DNA of 33,490 bases from Acidimicrobiia bacterium (GCA_040881685.1 JBBECS010000013.1:1-33490), one strand, 5' to 3'; positions 7,395 through 15,592 are shown, counted from the stretch's first letter. The notes: generated from the sequence alone by a model not told the origin. Made by a program: numbers and translations.

Positions 7395-7969
7395 CAGTAG
7401 TCGATGCCCTTCTTCGCGACGATTCCGCTGTCGTAGGCGTGCTTGACGTTGCGCATCTCGGTCACGGTGTCAGCGATCTCCACCAGCGTGGCTGGTGCGT
7501 CACGGCCGGTGGCGATCACGCTCACGGCGCTCGGCCGATCCCGGATCGTCTCCACGACCTCGGCGGGGTTGATCCACTTCCAGTTCATCGGATAGGTGAT
7601 CTCGTCGAGCACGACCAGCTGATGCTCGCCGGCACGGATGAGCTCGGCCGCTCGCGCCCAGGCCGCCTTGGCCATCGCCTCGTCTTCGGTGAGCTTGGCA
7701 GAGTCCCACGTGAAGCCCTCACCCATCGCCTCCCAATCCACGCCGAGCCGCCGCGCCGTCTCTTCCTCGCCCACCTTCCACTCACCCGACTTCAAGAACT
7801 GGATGACCACGACCCGCCATCCGCGTGCCACCGCGCGCATGACGACGCCGAAGGCGGCGGTTGACTTGCCCTTGCCGTCACCGGTGTTCACGATCACGAG
7901 CGATGGCGCGCTCCGCATGCCGGCTGGGCGCGGATCTTCCGTGGGGGGCTGCTCGTGCTCGTCGGTCAT
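7394..7969 (-). CDS. cobO: Cob(I)yrinic acid a,c-diamide adenosyltransferase
   Basis: A 191-aa enzyme of the BtuR/CobA/CobO family, which attaches the 5'-deoxyadenosyl group of ATP to cob(I)alamin precursors, the step that makes coenzyme B12. The P-loop NTGDGKGKSTAAFG lies near the N-terminus (residues 28-41). It is followed by VVVIQFLKSG, VVLDEITYPM (Walker B-like) and VIATGRDAP, then TEMRNVKHAYDSGI, all family signatures. The start ATG 7969 is chosen because homologous sequence begins after it; the longer frame adds only Arg-rich sequence. It is followed with a one-base overlap by the DNA methyltransferase. No cobalamin riboswitch is evident in the 125-bp upstream gap. No other cobalamin genes are in the window. 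Confidence 0.93.
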   Translation of the reverse strand: MTDEHEQPPTEDPRPAGMRSAPSLVIVNTGDGKGKSTAAFGVVMRAVARGWRVVVIQFLKSGEWKVGEEETARRLGVDWEAMGEGFTWDSAKLTEDEAMAKAAWARAAELIRAGEHQLVVLDEITYPMNWKWINPAEVVETIRDRPSAVSVIATGRDAPATLVEIADTVTEMRNVKHAYDSGIVAKKGIDY

Positions 7970-8094
7970 GATCCGGCAACTTTGGCCAAGCGGTGGGGTA
8001 CGACGAACGGCCGTCTCCCGCCCCGCGTAACGACGCCCCGGCACAGTAGCGTGCGCCAATCGACGCTGAGGCCCCACTGCGCACGCTCCTTCGA

Positions 8095-9114
8095 GTGCTC
8101 ACGGTCGCGACCGAACGCGTCACTGAGATGGTCGGCCCGCTCGAAGAGCAGTCGAGCGACGTGCCACGCGAGCGCCCGGCCGCGCCCGAGCGCGCCGGGC
8201 CCGGCGTCGACAGCCCGCGCACGTTGCTGGCCAAGGCCCTCGACGGGTTGGTCGTGCTCGACGAGCAGGGAACGATCACGTACGCGAGCCCTGGGTTCAT
8301 CGGCGTGCTCGGGACGCACCGCGATCTCGTGGGGAGCAACGCGCTCGACTTGGTCCATCCCGATGATGCGGCTGTGATCCGGGGAGCGCTCGCCACCGTG
8401 TCCGGGCGCGACGAGGGCGCGATGACGCTCGAGTTTCGTGGTGAGCACTCCGACGGCACCTGGCGCTGGTGCGAAGCCAGGGCGACCAACCTGCTCGCCG
8501 ATCCCGAGATCGCTGGGGTGCTCATGACCGTGCGCGACATCTCGGAGCGCCGCGCGTACGAGGACGACCTGCGTCATCAAGCGCTCCACGACACACTGAC
8601 GGGTCTCCCGAACCGCACGCTGCTGCTCGACCGGCTCCGGGGGGCGATCAACCGCTCAGGCTGGGACGGTCCCAAGGTCGCGGTCGTCTTCCTCGACATC
8701 GACTCGTTCAAAGCGATCAACGACACCCAGGGTCACGGCGCCGGCGACGAGGCGATCGCGGGCGTGGGCCGTCGACTCGCGTCCGTCGCGCGAGCCCAAG
8801 ACACCGTGGCGCGCTACGGGGGCGACGAGTTCGTGATTGTCGTGGAACACGACCAAGCCCCCGAATGGGTGGAGGACTTCGCCGAGCGCCTCCGTGCGGT
8901 GCTCCGCGAGCCTGTGCAGGCGGGACACCGAGCGGTCTCCGTGACCGCCTCGATCGGTGGGGCAATCGCGACCGGGAGCAAGCCGACACCCGAAGGTGTA
9001 CTTCGAGACGCCCACACGGCCATGTACCGAGCCAAACAAGGCGGTGGCGACAGGTTCGTCATCTTCGATGAATCGATGGTCGACCACCCGCTTGTGGACC
9101 TCACACACGGGTGA
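8095..9114 (+). CDS. PAS-GGDEF diguanylate cyclase
   Basis: A 339-aa signalling protein. Residues 43-150 form a PAS/PAC sensor (DGLVVLDEQGTITYASPGF, ending GVLMTVRDISERRAYE). Residues 160-325 form a GGDEF domain: HDTLTGLPNR, FLDIDSFKAINDTQGHGAGDE, then RYGGDEF with the intact active-site loop at 242-246. An allosteric inhibition site RAQD (RxxD, 233-236) is exactly five residues before GGDEF, so the enzyme should make c-di-GMP from two GTP and be product-inhibited. No transmembrane segment or EAL domain is visible, so it is likely cytosolic. The start is uncertain: GTG 8095 gives the full frame but has no clear RBS, and ATG 8128 is an alternative. It converges with the ABC gene, 7 bp apart. 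Confidence 0.92.
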   Translation: MLTVATERVTEMVGPLEEQSSDVPRERPAAPERAGPGVDSPRTLLAKALDGLVVLDEQGTITYASPGFIGVLGTHRDLVGSNALDLVHPDDAAVIRGALATVSGRDEGAMTLEFRGEHSDGTWRWCEARATNLLADPEIAGVLMTVRDISERRAYEDDLRHQALHDTLTGLPNRTLLLDRLRGAINRSGWDGPKVAVVFLDIDSFKAINDTQGHGAGDEAIAGVGRRLASVARAQDTVARYGGDEFVIVVEHDQAPEWVEDFAERLRAVLREPVQAGHRAVSVTASIGGAIATGSKPTPEGVLRDAHTAMYRAKQGGGDRFVIFDESMVDHPLVDLTHG

Positions 9115-9121
9115 TCTGACC

Positions 9122-10930
9122 TCAGGACGCTCGCGCCGACTGCGCGGCTGTCCACGACGCCCACAAGCTCGCGTACCGCCCCTCACCGCGCAGCAGATCG
9201 TCGTGAGTTCCGAGCTCCTCGAGATGACCTTGATCGATCACCGCGATCCGGTCGGCGCGCGCGGCCGTCGAAAGACGGTGCGCGACCACGATCACGGTCC
9301 GATGCGCGGTGAGCGCTTCGAGTGCACGCTCGACCGCGCGCTCAGTGCCCGGGTCGAGGTTCGACGTCGCCTCATCCAGCACGAGCAACGCAGGATCGGC
9401 CAAGGCGGCGCGCGCGAGCGAGACGAGCTGCCGCTCTCCCGCTGACAGCCGACTCCCTCGCTCACGCACCTCCGTTTCGAGACCCTCGGGCAGCAGCGAG
9501 AAGCGATCCCGCACACCGAGTGCTTCGAGTGCCGCGTCCACTTCGGCGTCGGTTGCCTCGGGCCGCCCGACCCGCACGTTCTCCCGGATGGTCCCTGCGA
9601 ACAGGTACCCCTCCTGGGGCACGACGACGATCCGCTCGCGGAGAGATCGGATCGTCGCGTCGCGCAGGTCCCTGCCGCCGAAGCGCACAGTGCCGGACCG
9701 CGGGTCGTAGAAGCGAACGACGAGCTTGGCCAGCGTAGACTTGCCGGCCCCAGTCGGACCGACCAGCGCGATCCGCTCACCGGGCGCGACGGTCAGAGAT
9801 ACGGAGTGCAACACCTCGGGACCATCCGCGTACCCGAACGACACGCCGTCCACCTCGAGCGGCCCGACCAGCGGCAGGTCGACTGCCCCCGGTCGCTCGG
9901 CGATCGACGGCTTCGTGTCGAGCAGACCGAAGAGCTTGTGCAACGCCGCGCCCGCCGACTGAAGCACGTTGTAGAGCTGGCTGAGCTGCTGGACCGGCTC
10001 GAACAGGCTGTTGAGGTAGAGCACGAACGCCGCCACCGCACCGATCTCAATGATGCCCTCGTCGACGAACACGCCGCCCACACCGATGATGATCGCGATG
10101 CCCACGACGCCCGCGTACTCGACGACGGGGAAGTAGCGCGTCGCGATCCTCGCGGTCTCGAGGTTGGCGTCGTACTGCGCCTCATTCGTCTCGTTGAACC
10201 GTCGGGTGAACGCACGCTCGCGCCCAAACGCCTGCACGACCCGCACGCCGGCCAAACCTTCCTGCAACGTTGCGAGGTTGGTCCCGATGCGCTCTCGAAC
10301 CTCGAGGTAGGCGCGGTTCGAGGCGCGGCGGAACCACCGGCTCGCGAAGTACACCGGCGGGACCACAACGAGCGTGCAGACCGCCAGCTGCCAGCTCGTG
10401 AGGAAGATGGCGATCAGCGCGCCGACAAACACGAGCACGTTCTGGACGAACATCGTGAGGCCGGTCTGCACGAGCTCCTGCATGGCCTCGACGTCAGACG
10501 TGAGCCGGGCAACGAGCCGACCGGTCTTCTCGCGCTCGAAGAAGTCCATGCCCAGCGACAAGAGGTGCTGGAACACGCGCACGCGCAGCTCGCGCAGGAA
10601 CGTCTCTCCGATGCGGGCAACCGCGCGGATCGACCAACGGCCCATGATCAACGCGAAGACCGCGACGAACAGGTACAGCCCGGCGAAGAGGTTCAGCGTC
10701 CCAGCGTCGTCCGCTCGCAACCCGTCATCGATCCCGTGCTGCACGAGTGCGGGTCCGGTGAGCAGGCACGCCGTCTGCCCGATGATCAGCAGCGACGCCA
10801 GCAGGATCCGCGTCCGCCAGGGCCTCAGCATCCGCCACAGCCGGCGGAGCACGCGCTCGGCTTCGTCACGACTCAACGTCTCGTCCACGATGATCTGGCC
10901 CCACGGCCCGCGCCCGCCGCCTCCCCTCAT
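9122..10930 (-). CDS. ABC exporter half-transporter, consensus Walker B subunit of a heterodimer
   Basis: A 602-aa type IV ABC exporter: six membrane helices in residues 40-310 and a nucleotide-binding domain from about 355. Walker A is GPTGAGKST (391-399), the Q-loop VPQEGYLF (Q439), Walker B LLVLDE with the catalytic Glu520, and the H-loop His551. The signature motif is LSAGE (495-499), not the normal LSGGQ. That defect would fall in the composite ATP site opposite the partner's Walker motifs, where the partner (10927-12687) also lacks its catalytic glutamate, so one site is consensus and one degenerate. Its ATG overlaps the partner's TGA by 4 bp, giving one-to-one translation. The cargo is unknown (drug or lipid by family). 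Only the last gene of the long minus-strand run follows this pattern. Confidence 0.95.
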   Translation of the reverse strand: MRGGGGRGPWGQIIVDETLSRDEAERVLRRLWRMLRPWRTRILLASLLIIGQTACLLTGPALVQHGIDDGLRADDAGTLNLFAGLYLFVAVFALIMGRWSIRAVARIGETFLRELRVRVFQHLLSLGMDFFEREKTGRLVARLTSDVEAMQELVQTGLTMFVQNVLVFVGALIAIFLTSWQLAVCTLVVVPPVYFASRWFRRASNRAYLEVRERIGTNLATLQEGLAGVRVVQAFGRERAFTRRFNETNEAQYDANLETARIATRYFPVVEYAGVVGIAIIIGVGGVFVDEGIIEIGAVAAFVLYLNSLFEPVQQLSQLYNVLQSAGAALHKLFGLLDTKPSIAERPGAVDLPLVGPLEVDGVSFGYADGPEVLHSVSLTVAPGERIALVGPTGAGKSTLAKLVVRFYDPRSGTVRFGGRDLRDATIRSLRERIVVVPQEGYLFAGTIRENVRVGRPEATDAEVDAALEALGVRDRFSLLPEGLETEVRERGSRLSAGERQLVSLARAALADPALLVLDEATSNLDPGTERAVERALEALTAHRTVIVVAHRLSTAARADRIAVIDQGHLEELGTHDDLLRGEGRYASLWASWTAAQSARAS

Positions 10931-12687
10931 GGTCGGACTCCGTGTCCGGCCTCGGCTTGCGCGAGGACCTGGCGATAGAGCGCAGACGACTCGAGGAGCT
11001 CCTGATGCGTGCCCTCGGTGGCGATCCGTCCGCCCTCGAGGACGACGACGCGGTCGGCCAGTGCGATCGTGGCGGCGCGGTGGGCGATGATGAGCGTGGT
11101 CCGGCCGCTCATCACCTGCTGCAACGCGGCGCGGATCTCGTGCTCCTTCGTCGGATCGACCGACGATGTGGCGTCGTCGAGGATGAGGACGCGCGGATCG
11201 GCGAGCACGGCACGCGCGATCGCGATTCTCTGGCGCTGTCCACCCGACAGCGAATAGCCCTGCTCGCCGATGACCGTGTCGTACTCCTTGGGCAGGTCGA
11301 CGACGAACTCATGGGCACCCGCGAGCCGTGCCGCCTGGCGGACCGCCTCCATCGGCGCGTCGGGAATGGCGAAGGCGATGTTCTCCGCGACGGTGTCCGA
11401 GAACAGGAAGGTGTCCTCGAACACGATCCCGATGCTGCGCCGGAGGTCGTGGAGCCCGACGTCGCGCACGTCGACCCCGTCGACGAGCACGCGACCGTCC
11501 TGCACGTCGTAGAAGCGCGGTAACAAGCGCGCGACCGTGGTCTTCCCGCTCCCGGTGGGCCCGACGATCGCGACGGCTTCGCCGCCGCGCACCACGAGGT
11601 TGAAGCCATCGAGGACCGGTCGACCGTTGGCGTAGCCGAAGCGAACGTTCTCGAAGCGCAGCTCTCCCGGTCCAGCCGGTGGGAGCGGCTTCGGGTGCGG
11701 TGGATCGGACACCGCCGTGTCGGTCTCGAGGATCTCAAAGATGCGGCCCGCCGCCGCAGCCGAGCGCGCCGACTGCGCGACGAGCATCCCACCGATGCGT
11801 AGAGGCCAGATGAGCATGAGGATGTACGAGTTGAACTGGACCAGGTCGCCGATCTGGAGTTCCCGATCGAGCACCTGGTGACCGCCGTACCAGAGGATCG
11901 CCACGAGCGCGACCGCGGGCAGGAAGTCCACGAGCGGGAGAAAGTTCGAGCGCATCTTGGCGGCGACGAGCGCGCGGTCGAGCACGGAGTCGGCCTCGGC
12001 GTCGAGCCGCTTCGTCTGTCGCCGCTCGGCGCCGAAGCCCTTCACGACGCGCACGCCAGCGATGCTCTCCTCGACGACACCAGAGAGATCGCCGAGCTCC
12101 TCCTGCAGCTCGAGTGAGACCGGCGCGATGCGGTGCGAGAAGCGGGTCGCGAAGTATCCGAGGATCGGGAGCGCGCCGAGCGCGAGCAATGCGAGCGTCA
12201 CGCTCTTGAGGAGCATGACCGTGACCGCGCCGACCAGGATCAAGGTGTTTGAGATCGTGAGCGGCAACATGATCACGACCTGATTCACCTGCTGGATGTC
12301 GGAGTTGGCCCGCGCCATGAGCTGGCCGGTCTGGGCCTGGTCGTGGAACGCGAAGTGCAGGCGCTGGAGATGCGCAAACAGCCGTTGGCGGAGGTCGGTC
12401 TCGGACCGGTACGAGATGCGGAACGCGCTGTAGCGCCGCAACGCAGTACCCGCGGCCTGCACGACGCCGACCACGAGGATGAGGACGGCGTACCTGAGGA
12501 TGACCTGGCCGTCGCCGGGGATGATCCCGTCGTCGATCGCGGCGCCGGCGAACGCGGGGATCGCGAGCTTCGCCGCGGTCCACACGGCGCCGGCGAGCAC
12601 CCCGGCGATCACCCAGCCGCGCTGGGGGCGCACGGTGGAGCCCATGAGCCGCCAGCCCTCCCGGCGCAGCTCCTTGTCCCGATCCAT
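10927..12687 (-). CDS. ABC exporter half-transporter, degenerate Walker B subunit of a heterodimer
   Basis: A 586-aa half-transporter with six membrane helices (residues 25-310) and an NBD. Walker A is GPTGSGKTT (376-384) and the signature LSGGQ (480-484) is intact. Walker B reads LILDD, so the catalytic base is Asp505 instead of Glu, and the Q-loop position reads FEDTFLF, with Glu424 in place of Gln. The H-loop His536 is kept. These changes match the degenerate-site subunit of heterodimeric exporters such as the BmrCD and TM287/288 class, in which one ATP site is catalytically weak. The start is ATG 12687 with GAGGAG eight bases upstream. It is followed by its partner with a 4-bp overlap, and preceded by a 47-bp gap with a hairpin. 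Confidence 0.95.
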   Translation of the reverse strand: MDRDKELRREGWRLMGSTVRPQRGWVIAGVLAGAVWTAAKLAIPAFAGAAIDDGIIPGDGQVILRYAVLILVVGVVQAAGTALRRYSAFRISYRSETDLRQRLFAHLQRLHFAFHDQAQTGQLMARANSDIQQVNQVVIMLPLTISNTLILVGAVTVMLLKSVTLALLALGALPILGYFATRFSHRIAPVSLELQEELGDLSGVVEESIAGVRVVKGFGAERRQTKRLDAEADSVLDRALVAAKMRSNFLPLVDFLPAVALVAILWYGGHQVLDRELQIGDLVQFNSYILMLIWPLRIGGMLVAQSARSAAAAGRIFEILETDTAVSDPPHPKPLPPAGPGELRFENVRFGYANGRPVLDGFNLVVRGGEAVAIVGPTGSGKTTVARLLPRFYDVQDGRVLVDGVDVRDVGLHDLRRSIGIVFEDTFLFSDTVAENIAFAIPDAPMEAVRQAARLAGAHEFVVDLPKEYDTVIGEQGYSLSGGQRQRIAIARAVLADPRVLILDDATSSVDPTKEHEIRAALQQVMSGRTTLIIAHRAATIALADRVVVLEGGRIATEGTHQELLESSALYRQVLAQAEAGHGVRP

Positions 12688-12721
12688 CGCGCGGCTCCTC
12701 GAGCCGCACGCTACCAGCGAG

Positions 12722-12739
12722 CCTGACGGAGACGTCAGG
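12722..12739 (-). terminator. GC-rich hairpin at the end of the 6-TM gene
   Basis: CCTGACG-GAGA-CGTCAGG is a perfect 7-bp stem with a 4-nt loop. The TGA stop of the membrane protein gene (12735-12737 on the minus strand) is inside the stem. There is no T-run. It lies in the only sizeable gap before the ABC pair and may reduce read-through or fix the 3' end of the upstream mRNA. Confidence 0.4.
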
Positions 12740-13343
12740 TCTTCGCGCGGCCGAGCAGTGAGCGCGCGACGAGCGCGTAGAACGCAGGAACGATCACGAG
12801 CCCGACCACGACCGCGCTGAAGCGGATGAAGTTCCGGTTGGGATCCACGGCGATCATGCGCCCGAAGTACACGACCAAGAGCAGCAGCGTCGCGACGCCC
12901 CCGACCGGCGCCAGCGCTCGCGGGAGGTTGCTGTTGCGGCGCGAGAGCCAGCCGAACAACCCGAGGGCGGCACCGGTGATCGCGAACGTGAGGAAGCCGC
13001 GCGGGTCGATCTGGCTGGGGAAGCTCGCGGCCTTGCCTTCGACCGGTTTGGCGAGCACGGCGACGTCGAACGCACCGTGGATGGATGCACCGAACGCGCC
13101 GACCAGGCCGGCCACGAGCGCAAGCATTGCGAACTGGGGCTCGTGCTCACGCACTCGCGCATGGAGCGCGACGAATACCGGCACGACGATCAGGCCACTG
13201 GCCATGAACGCGATGGCGCTGGCCCAATGAGCCCAGTGGTAGTCCTCGCGCACATAGAGCGCGAACGTGATCGTGTAGATCACGCTCACGGCCGCGGCCA
13301 GCACCGCGGTCGAACCCGCGAATCGTTGGAACGTCGACGTCAC
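12735..13343 (-). CDS. Six-helix membrane protein of unknown function
   Basis: A 202-aa integral membrane protein. Hydrophobic segments are at about residues 6-29, 38-63, 68-95, 107-126, 137-157 and 170-190. Between helices 3 and 4 is a loop with SIHGAFDVAVLAKP and SQIDPRGF, and after helix 5 comes MIAVDPNRNFIR. The overall shape resembles the DUF4386-type family of small six-helix proteins, but I cannot confirm this. The start is GTG 13343 with a strong GGGAGGGG upstream; the longer frame before it is Arg/Ser-rich non-coding sequence. It lies between the 67-aa gene and the ABC exporter genes on the same strand. No active-site residues are recognisable. Confidence 0.8.
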   Translation of the reverse strand: MTSTFQRFAGSTAVLAAAVSVIYTITFALYVREDYHWAHWASAIAFMASGLIVVPVFVALHARVREHEPQFAMLALVAGLVGAFGASIHGAFDVAVLAKPVEGKAASFPSQIDPRGFLTFAITGAALGLFGWLSRRNSNLPRALAPVGGVATLLLLVVYFGRMIAVDPNRNFIRFSAVVVGLVIVPAFYALVARSLLGRAKT

Positions 13344-13392
13344 GGCACCCCTCCCTCGTCCACCGCCCATTCGCCGTGGGGGTGGATCGAGA

Positions 13393-13596
13393 TCACTCCG
13401 GTGGAGTCGTTTCCGGCACCGAGCGCTGGGGAAACAGCTCGGCGAGCAGCTCGAGGATGACCTCGCGGTCCTTGGCCGGATCGCCGACGAAGGCCGCCGC
13501 CCGAACGCCGCGCCCGGTGAGGTCGGCGACGAGCTCGCCCACACTTTCGGCATCGTCACCGATGACGACTGCGGCGACCTCGCGGCCCCCGCTCAG
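13393..13596 (-). CDS. Small conserved-looking protein (67 aa), probable CTG start
   Basis: A 67-codon frame with coding-type base use fills the gap between the flavin reductase and the membrane protein. It reads LSGGREVAAVVIGDDAESVG, then ELVADLTGRGVRAAAFVGDP, then AKDREVILELLAELFP with a polar tail. The pattern is beta-alpha-beta-alpha, like half of a Rossmann-type fold. Back to the in-frame stop there is no ATG, GTG or TTG. CTG 13596 has a good Shine-Dalgarno (CGGAGAGGG, 6 nt upstream) and overlaps the flavin reductase TGA as CTGA, the same geometry as the ATGA/GTGA overlaps nearby. A GTG at 13542 would remove the first strand. The function is unknown. Confidence 0.62.
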   Translation of the reverse strand: MSGGREVAAVVIGDDAESVGELVADLTGRGVRAAAFVGDPAKDREVILELLAELFPQRSVPETTPPE

Positions 13597-14129
13597 CCCG
13601 GACCCTCTCCGCCTTCGGGCATGACGACGCGCCCGTACTGACCCTGGAAGAACACGAGTGGTCCGGCGTCGTGGTTCACGCCGAGGTCCAGGACACGGCC
13701 CACGACGATGATGTGGTCACCACCGTCGTATTCGGCCCAGAACTCGCAGTCGAGGTACGCGATGCAATCATCGAGCACCGGCGACCCGCCGACACCGACG
13801 TGCCAATCGACCTGCGCGAAGCGGTCGGCGCCCTTGGTTGCAAACAGGCGGCACACCTCCTCTTGGTGCTCGCCGAGGATGTTCACCGCGAACTTCCGGG
13901 CCCGCTCGATGCGCGGCCAGGTGCTCGACGTATGGGCGACGCAGAACAGGAGCAGCGGTGGGTCGAGCGACACCGACGTGAATGAGTTGGCGGCGACCCC
14001 GACGGGCTCGTCGTCATCCACGGCGGTGATGATCGTGACGCCGGTTGCGAACTGCCCCAGGACCGTTCGGAACTCGGTGGCGTCGGGCTGGAAGACGTCT
14101 TCGTCGGCGGTCCCGCCGGCGTCGCTCAC
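13593..14129 (-). CDS. Flavin reductase-like (FMN-binding split barrel) protein
   Basis: A 178-aa protein of the flavin reductase-like domain family (HpaC/ActVB type), which supplies reduced FMN to two-component monooxygenases, or has FMN-binding activity. Family signatures are FATGVTIITAVDDDEPVGVA, followed by ANSFTSVSLDPPLLLFCV, the region that binds FMN and contacts the isoalloxazine ring. Further on are KFAVNILGEHQEEVC and HIIVVGRVLDLGV. The start is GTG overlapping the upstream MBL gene stop as GTGA. It overlaps the 67-aa frame at its end. No flavin-dependent oxygenase large subunit is next to it, so its partner must be elsewhere or it may act alone. Confidence 0.92.
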   Translation of the reverse strand: MSDAGGTADEDVFQPDATEFRTVLGQFATGVTIITAVDDDEPVGVAANSFTSVSLDPPLLLFCVAHTSSTWPRIERARKFAVNILGEHQEEVCRLFATKGADRFAQVDWHVGVGGSPVLDDCIAYLDCEFWAEYDGGDHIIVVGRVLDLGVNHDAGPLVFFQGQYGRVVMPEGGEGPG

Positions 14130-15019
14130 CGCGGTTCGACGGCGAGCACGAGCCCTTCGGCCGCGGCGCTGACTTCGAGCCCCGGAGCCTTCGATGCGAG
14201 CTCCCGCGCGTGCACGAAGATCTCGTCGATCGCGTCGTCGCCGTGCGTCGGGCAGTGGTGGAACAGCACCAGATGTCGAACGCCCGCCTCGCGTGCGACG
14301 TGCACGGCGTACTCGATGGTCGAATGACCGAAGTGACGCTTCGTCTCGTACTCCGACATGGTGTGCTGCGCGTCATGCATGAGCACGTCGACGCCGTCAC
14401 ACAGCTCGAGCACCGACCGCGGGATGTCATCGTCGTCGGCGTCGGGGTCGCAACCGGGTCCGTGGTCGGAGATGTAGGCAACCGACACGCCTTCGAGCTC
14501 GATGCGGTGCCCGAGCGTCGGATCGGTGTGGCGCACCCAACGGGACAGGACCTTCGATCCGTTGATCGCGAAGTTGTCGTCGTCGACATCGTGGAACGTG
14601 ACGGTGCCGCCGAGGTCAGCCGGCGAGATCGGGAAGTACGGCGGGCTCATCACGCCGGCAAACACGGCTCCGAGGGGACCCGCCTCTTGGCGCGGCCCGT
14701 ACACGTCCACCACCGCGTCGGGCCGGAACAGCGGCGTGAAGAAGGGGAAGCCGATGATGTGATCCCAGTGGAGGTGGGTGAGCAAGACCGAGGCGCGGTA
14801 CGGGCTCGAGAGGGCGTTGGCCTCGAGCTGGGCACGGAACTGCTCAGTGACGATGTCCCCGTACTCGCGCACACCGGTGCCGAGGTCGAAGATCACGGGC
14901 TCGTGCCCAGGCGCCTCGAGCGCGACGCACGACGTGTTCCCGCCGTAGCGCTCATAGCGCTTCGCGTCGCAGGGTGTGGAACCTCGCACGCCGTAGAAAG
15001 TGAGACGGACGCCGTTCAC
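14126..15019 (-). CDS. MBL-fold metallo-hydrolase, PhnP/cyclic-phosphodiesterase-like
   Basis: A 297-aa metallo-beta-lactamase-fold hydrolase. It starts with LTFYGVRGSTPCD and a YGGNTSCV motif typical of the PhnP/Lipoate-related cyclic phosphodiesterase and RNase Z-like branch. The metal-binding loop is THLHWDHIIGFPFF (HxHxDH at residues 82-87), later DVLMHDAQHT (Asp and His ligands) and HLVLFHHCPTHGDDAID near the end. Substrates in this group are cyclic phosphate diesters, but the exact one is unknown. The start GTG 15019 is where family sequence begins; the longer frame upstream is an Arg-rich shadow of the preceding gene. TATCCT lies 9 nt before the GTG and could act as a -10. The gene overlaps the flavin reductase by 4 bp. 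Confidence 0.88.
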   Translation of the reverse strand: MNGVRLTFYGVRGSTPCDAKRYERYGGNTSCVALEAPGHEPVIFDLGTGVREYGDIVTEQFRAQLEANALSSPYRASVLLTHLHWDHIIGFPFFTPLFRPDAVVDVYGPRQEAGPLGAVFAGVMSPPYFPISPADLGGTVTFHDVDDDNFAINGSKVLSRWVRHTDPTLGHRIELEGVSVAYISDHGPGCDPDADDDDIPRSVLELCDGVDVLMHDAQHTMSEYETKRHFGHSTIEYAVHVAREAGVRHLVLFHHCPTHGDDAIDEIFVHARELASKAPGLEVSAAAEGLVLAVEPR

Positions 15020-15072
15020 GCCGAAGGGAGGATAGTCACCCTTCCCCAGCAGCCGAGGCAGCCCTCCGGAGA

Positions 15073-15585
15073 TCAGTGCGGCTTGGGACCCTCGGAACGG
15101 ACCTGCTGCACGTGCACGAGGGCTTCGCGCAGCTGATCGATCCACTCTCCTTCGTGGTCGCGCACGAGGCGCACGCACCACCCCAGCGCATCGCTGCGAC
15201 TGCGGGCCACGCCGGCGCTCACGAGGGTGTCGAGAACTCGTCGCTCGTTCATCCGCAGCCGCGTCATGACCGGGACGCTGAGGCTGGTGAACACCACGCG
15301 CTGGTCGCCGCACTCGGCACCCCATGCGACCTTGCGGCCAAACCGCTCTTCCGCCTCGTCGGCGATCCGCATGCGCTGCTGGCGAGTGTCTTCCCGGAAC
15401 CCCTGAATGCGGGCGGTGCGGGCCGCCTTGCGAGCGCCGTCGTCAGCGTCGGCGCCGAGGTCGGGCTCGGCCAGGGTGCCGACCACGAGGATCTCCTCGC
15501 GATCGAGGGTGACTTCGGGAGGCCCCTCGAACCACCCGTCGGGAAGGCGGCCGGCGAACCAGCCCTGGAGCTCGGTGGTTGTCAT
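15073..15585 (-). CDS. Conserved actinobacterial protein of unknown function (170 aa)
   Basis: A 170-aa soluble protein. It starts TTTELQGWFAGRLPDGWFEG, with PPEVTLDREEILVVGTL next, then a charged helical part (ARTARIQGFREDTRQQRMRI, AEERFGRKVAW), then VFTSLSVPVMTRLRMNERRVLDTLVSAG and a C-terminal helix-rich segment with GVARSRSDALGWCVRLVRDH. I recognise this as a type often seen in actinobacterial genomes but can name no function; the last 60 residues could form a ribbon/helix DNA- or RNA-binding unit. The start is ATG 15585, 7 nt after TAATGT, a leaderless-type arrangement in an unusually AT-rich spot, so it may have its own promoter within the long minus-strand run. It lies 13 bp after the HIT gene. 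Confidence 0.75.
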   Translation of the reverse strand: MTTTELQGWFAGRLPDGWFEGPPEVTLDREEILVVGTLAEPDLGADADDGARKAARTARIQGFREDTRQQRMRIADEAEERFGRKVAWGAECGDQRVVFTSLSVPVMTRLRMNERRVLDTLVSAGVARSRSDALGWCVRLVRDHEGEWIDQLREALVHVQQVRSEGPKPH

Positions 15586-15592
15586 GTTGATT

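Noticed and set aside
7970-8094. Possible cobalamin riboswitch upstream of cobO
   Set aside because: The gap is only 125 bp. A GGGAGACGGCC-like stretch exists, but no B12-box (GCCACTG plus the AGYCAGGAGACC core) could be found in order, and the full element is about 200 nt.
8041-8100. Imperfect repeat GGCACAGTAGCGTGCGCC as a regulator site
   Set aside because: The arms are 6 nt with a mismatch; no symmetry beyond chance.
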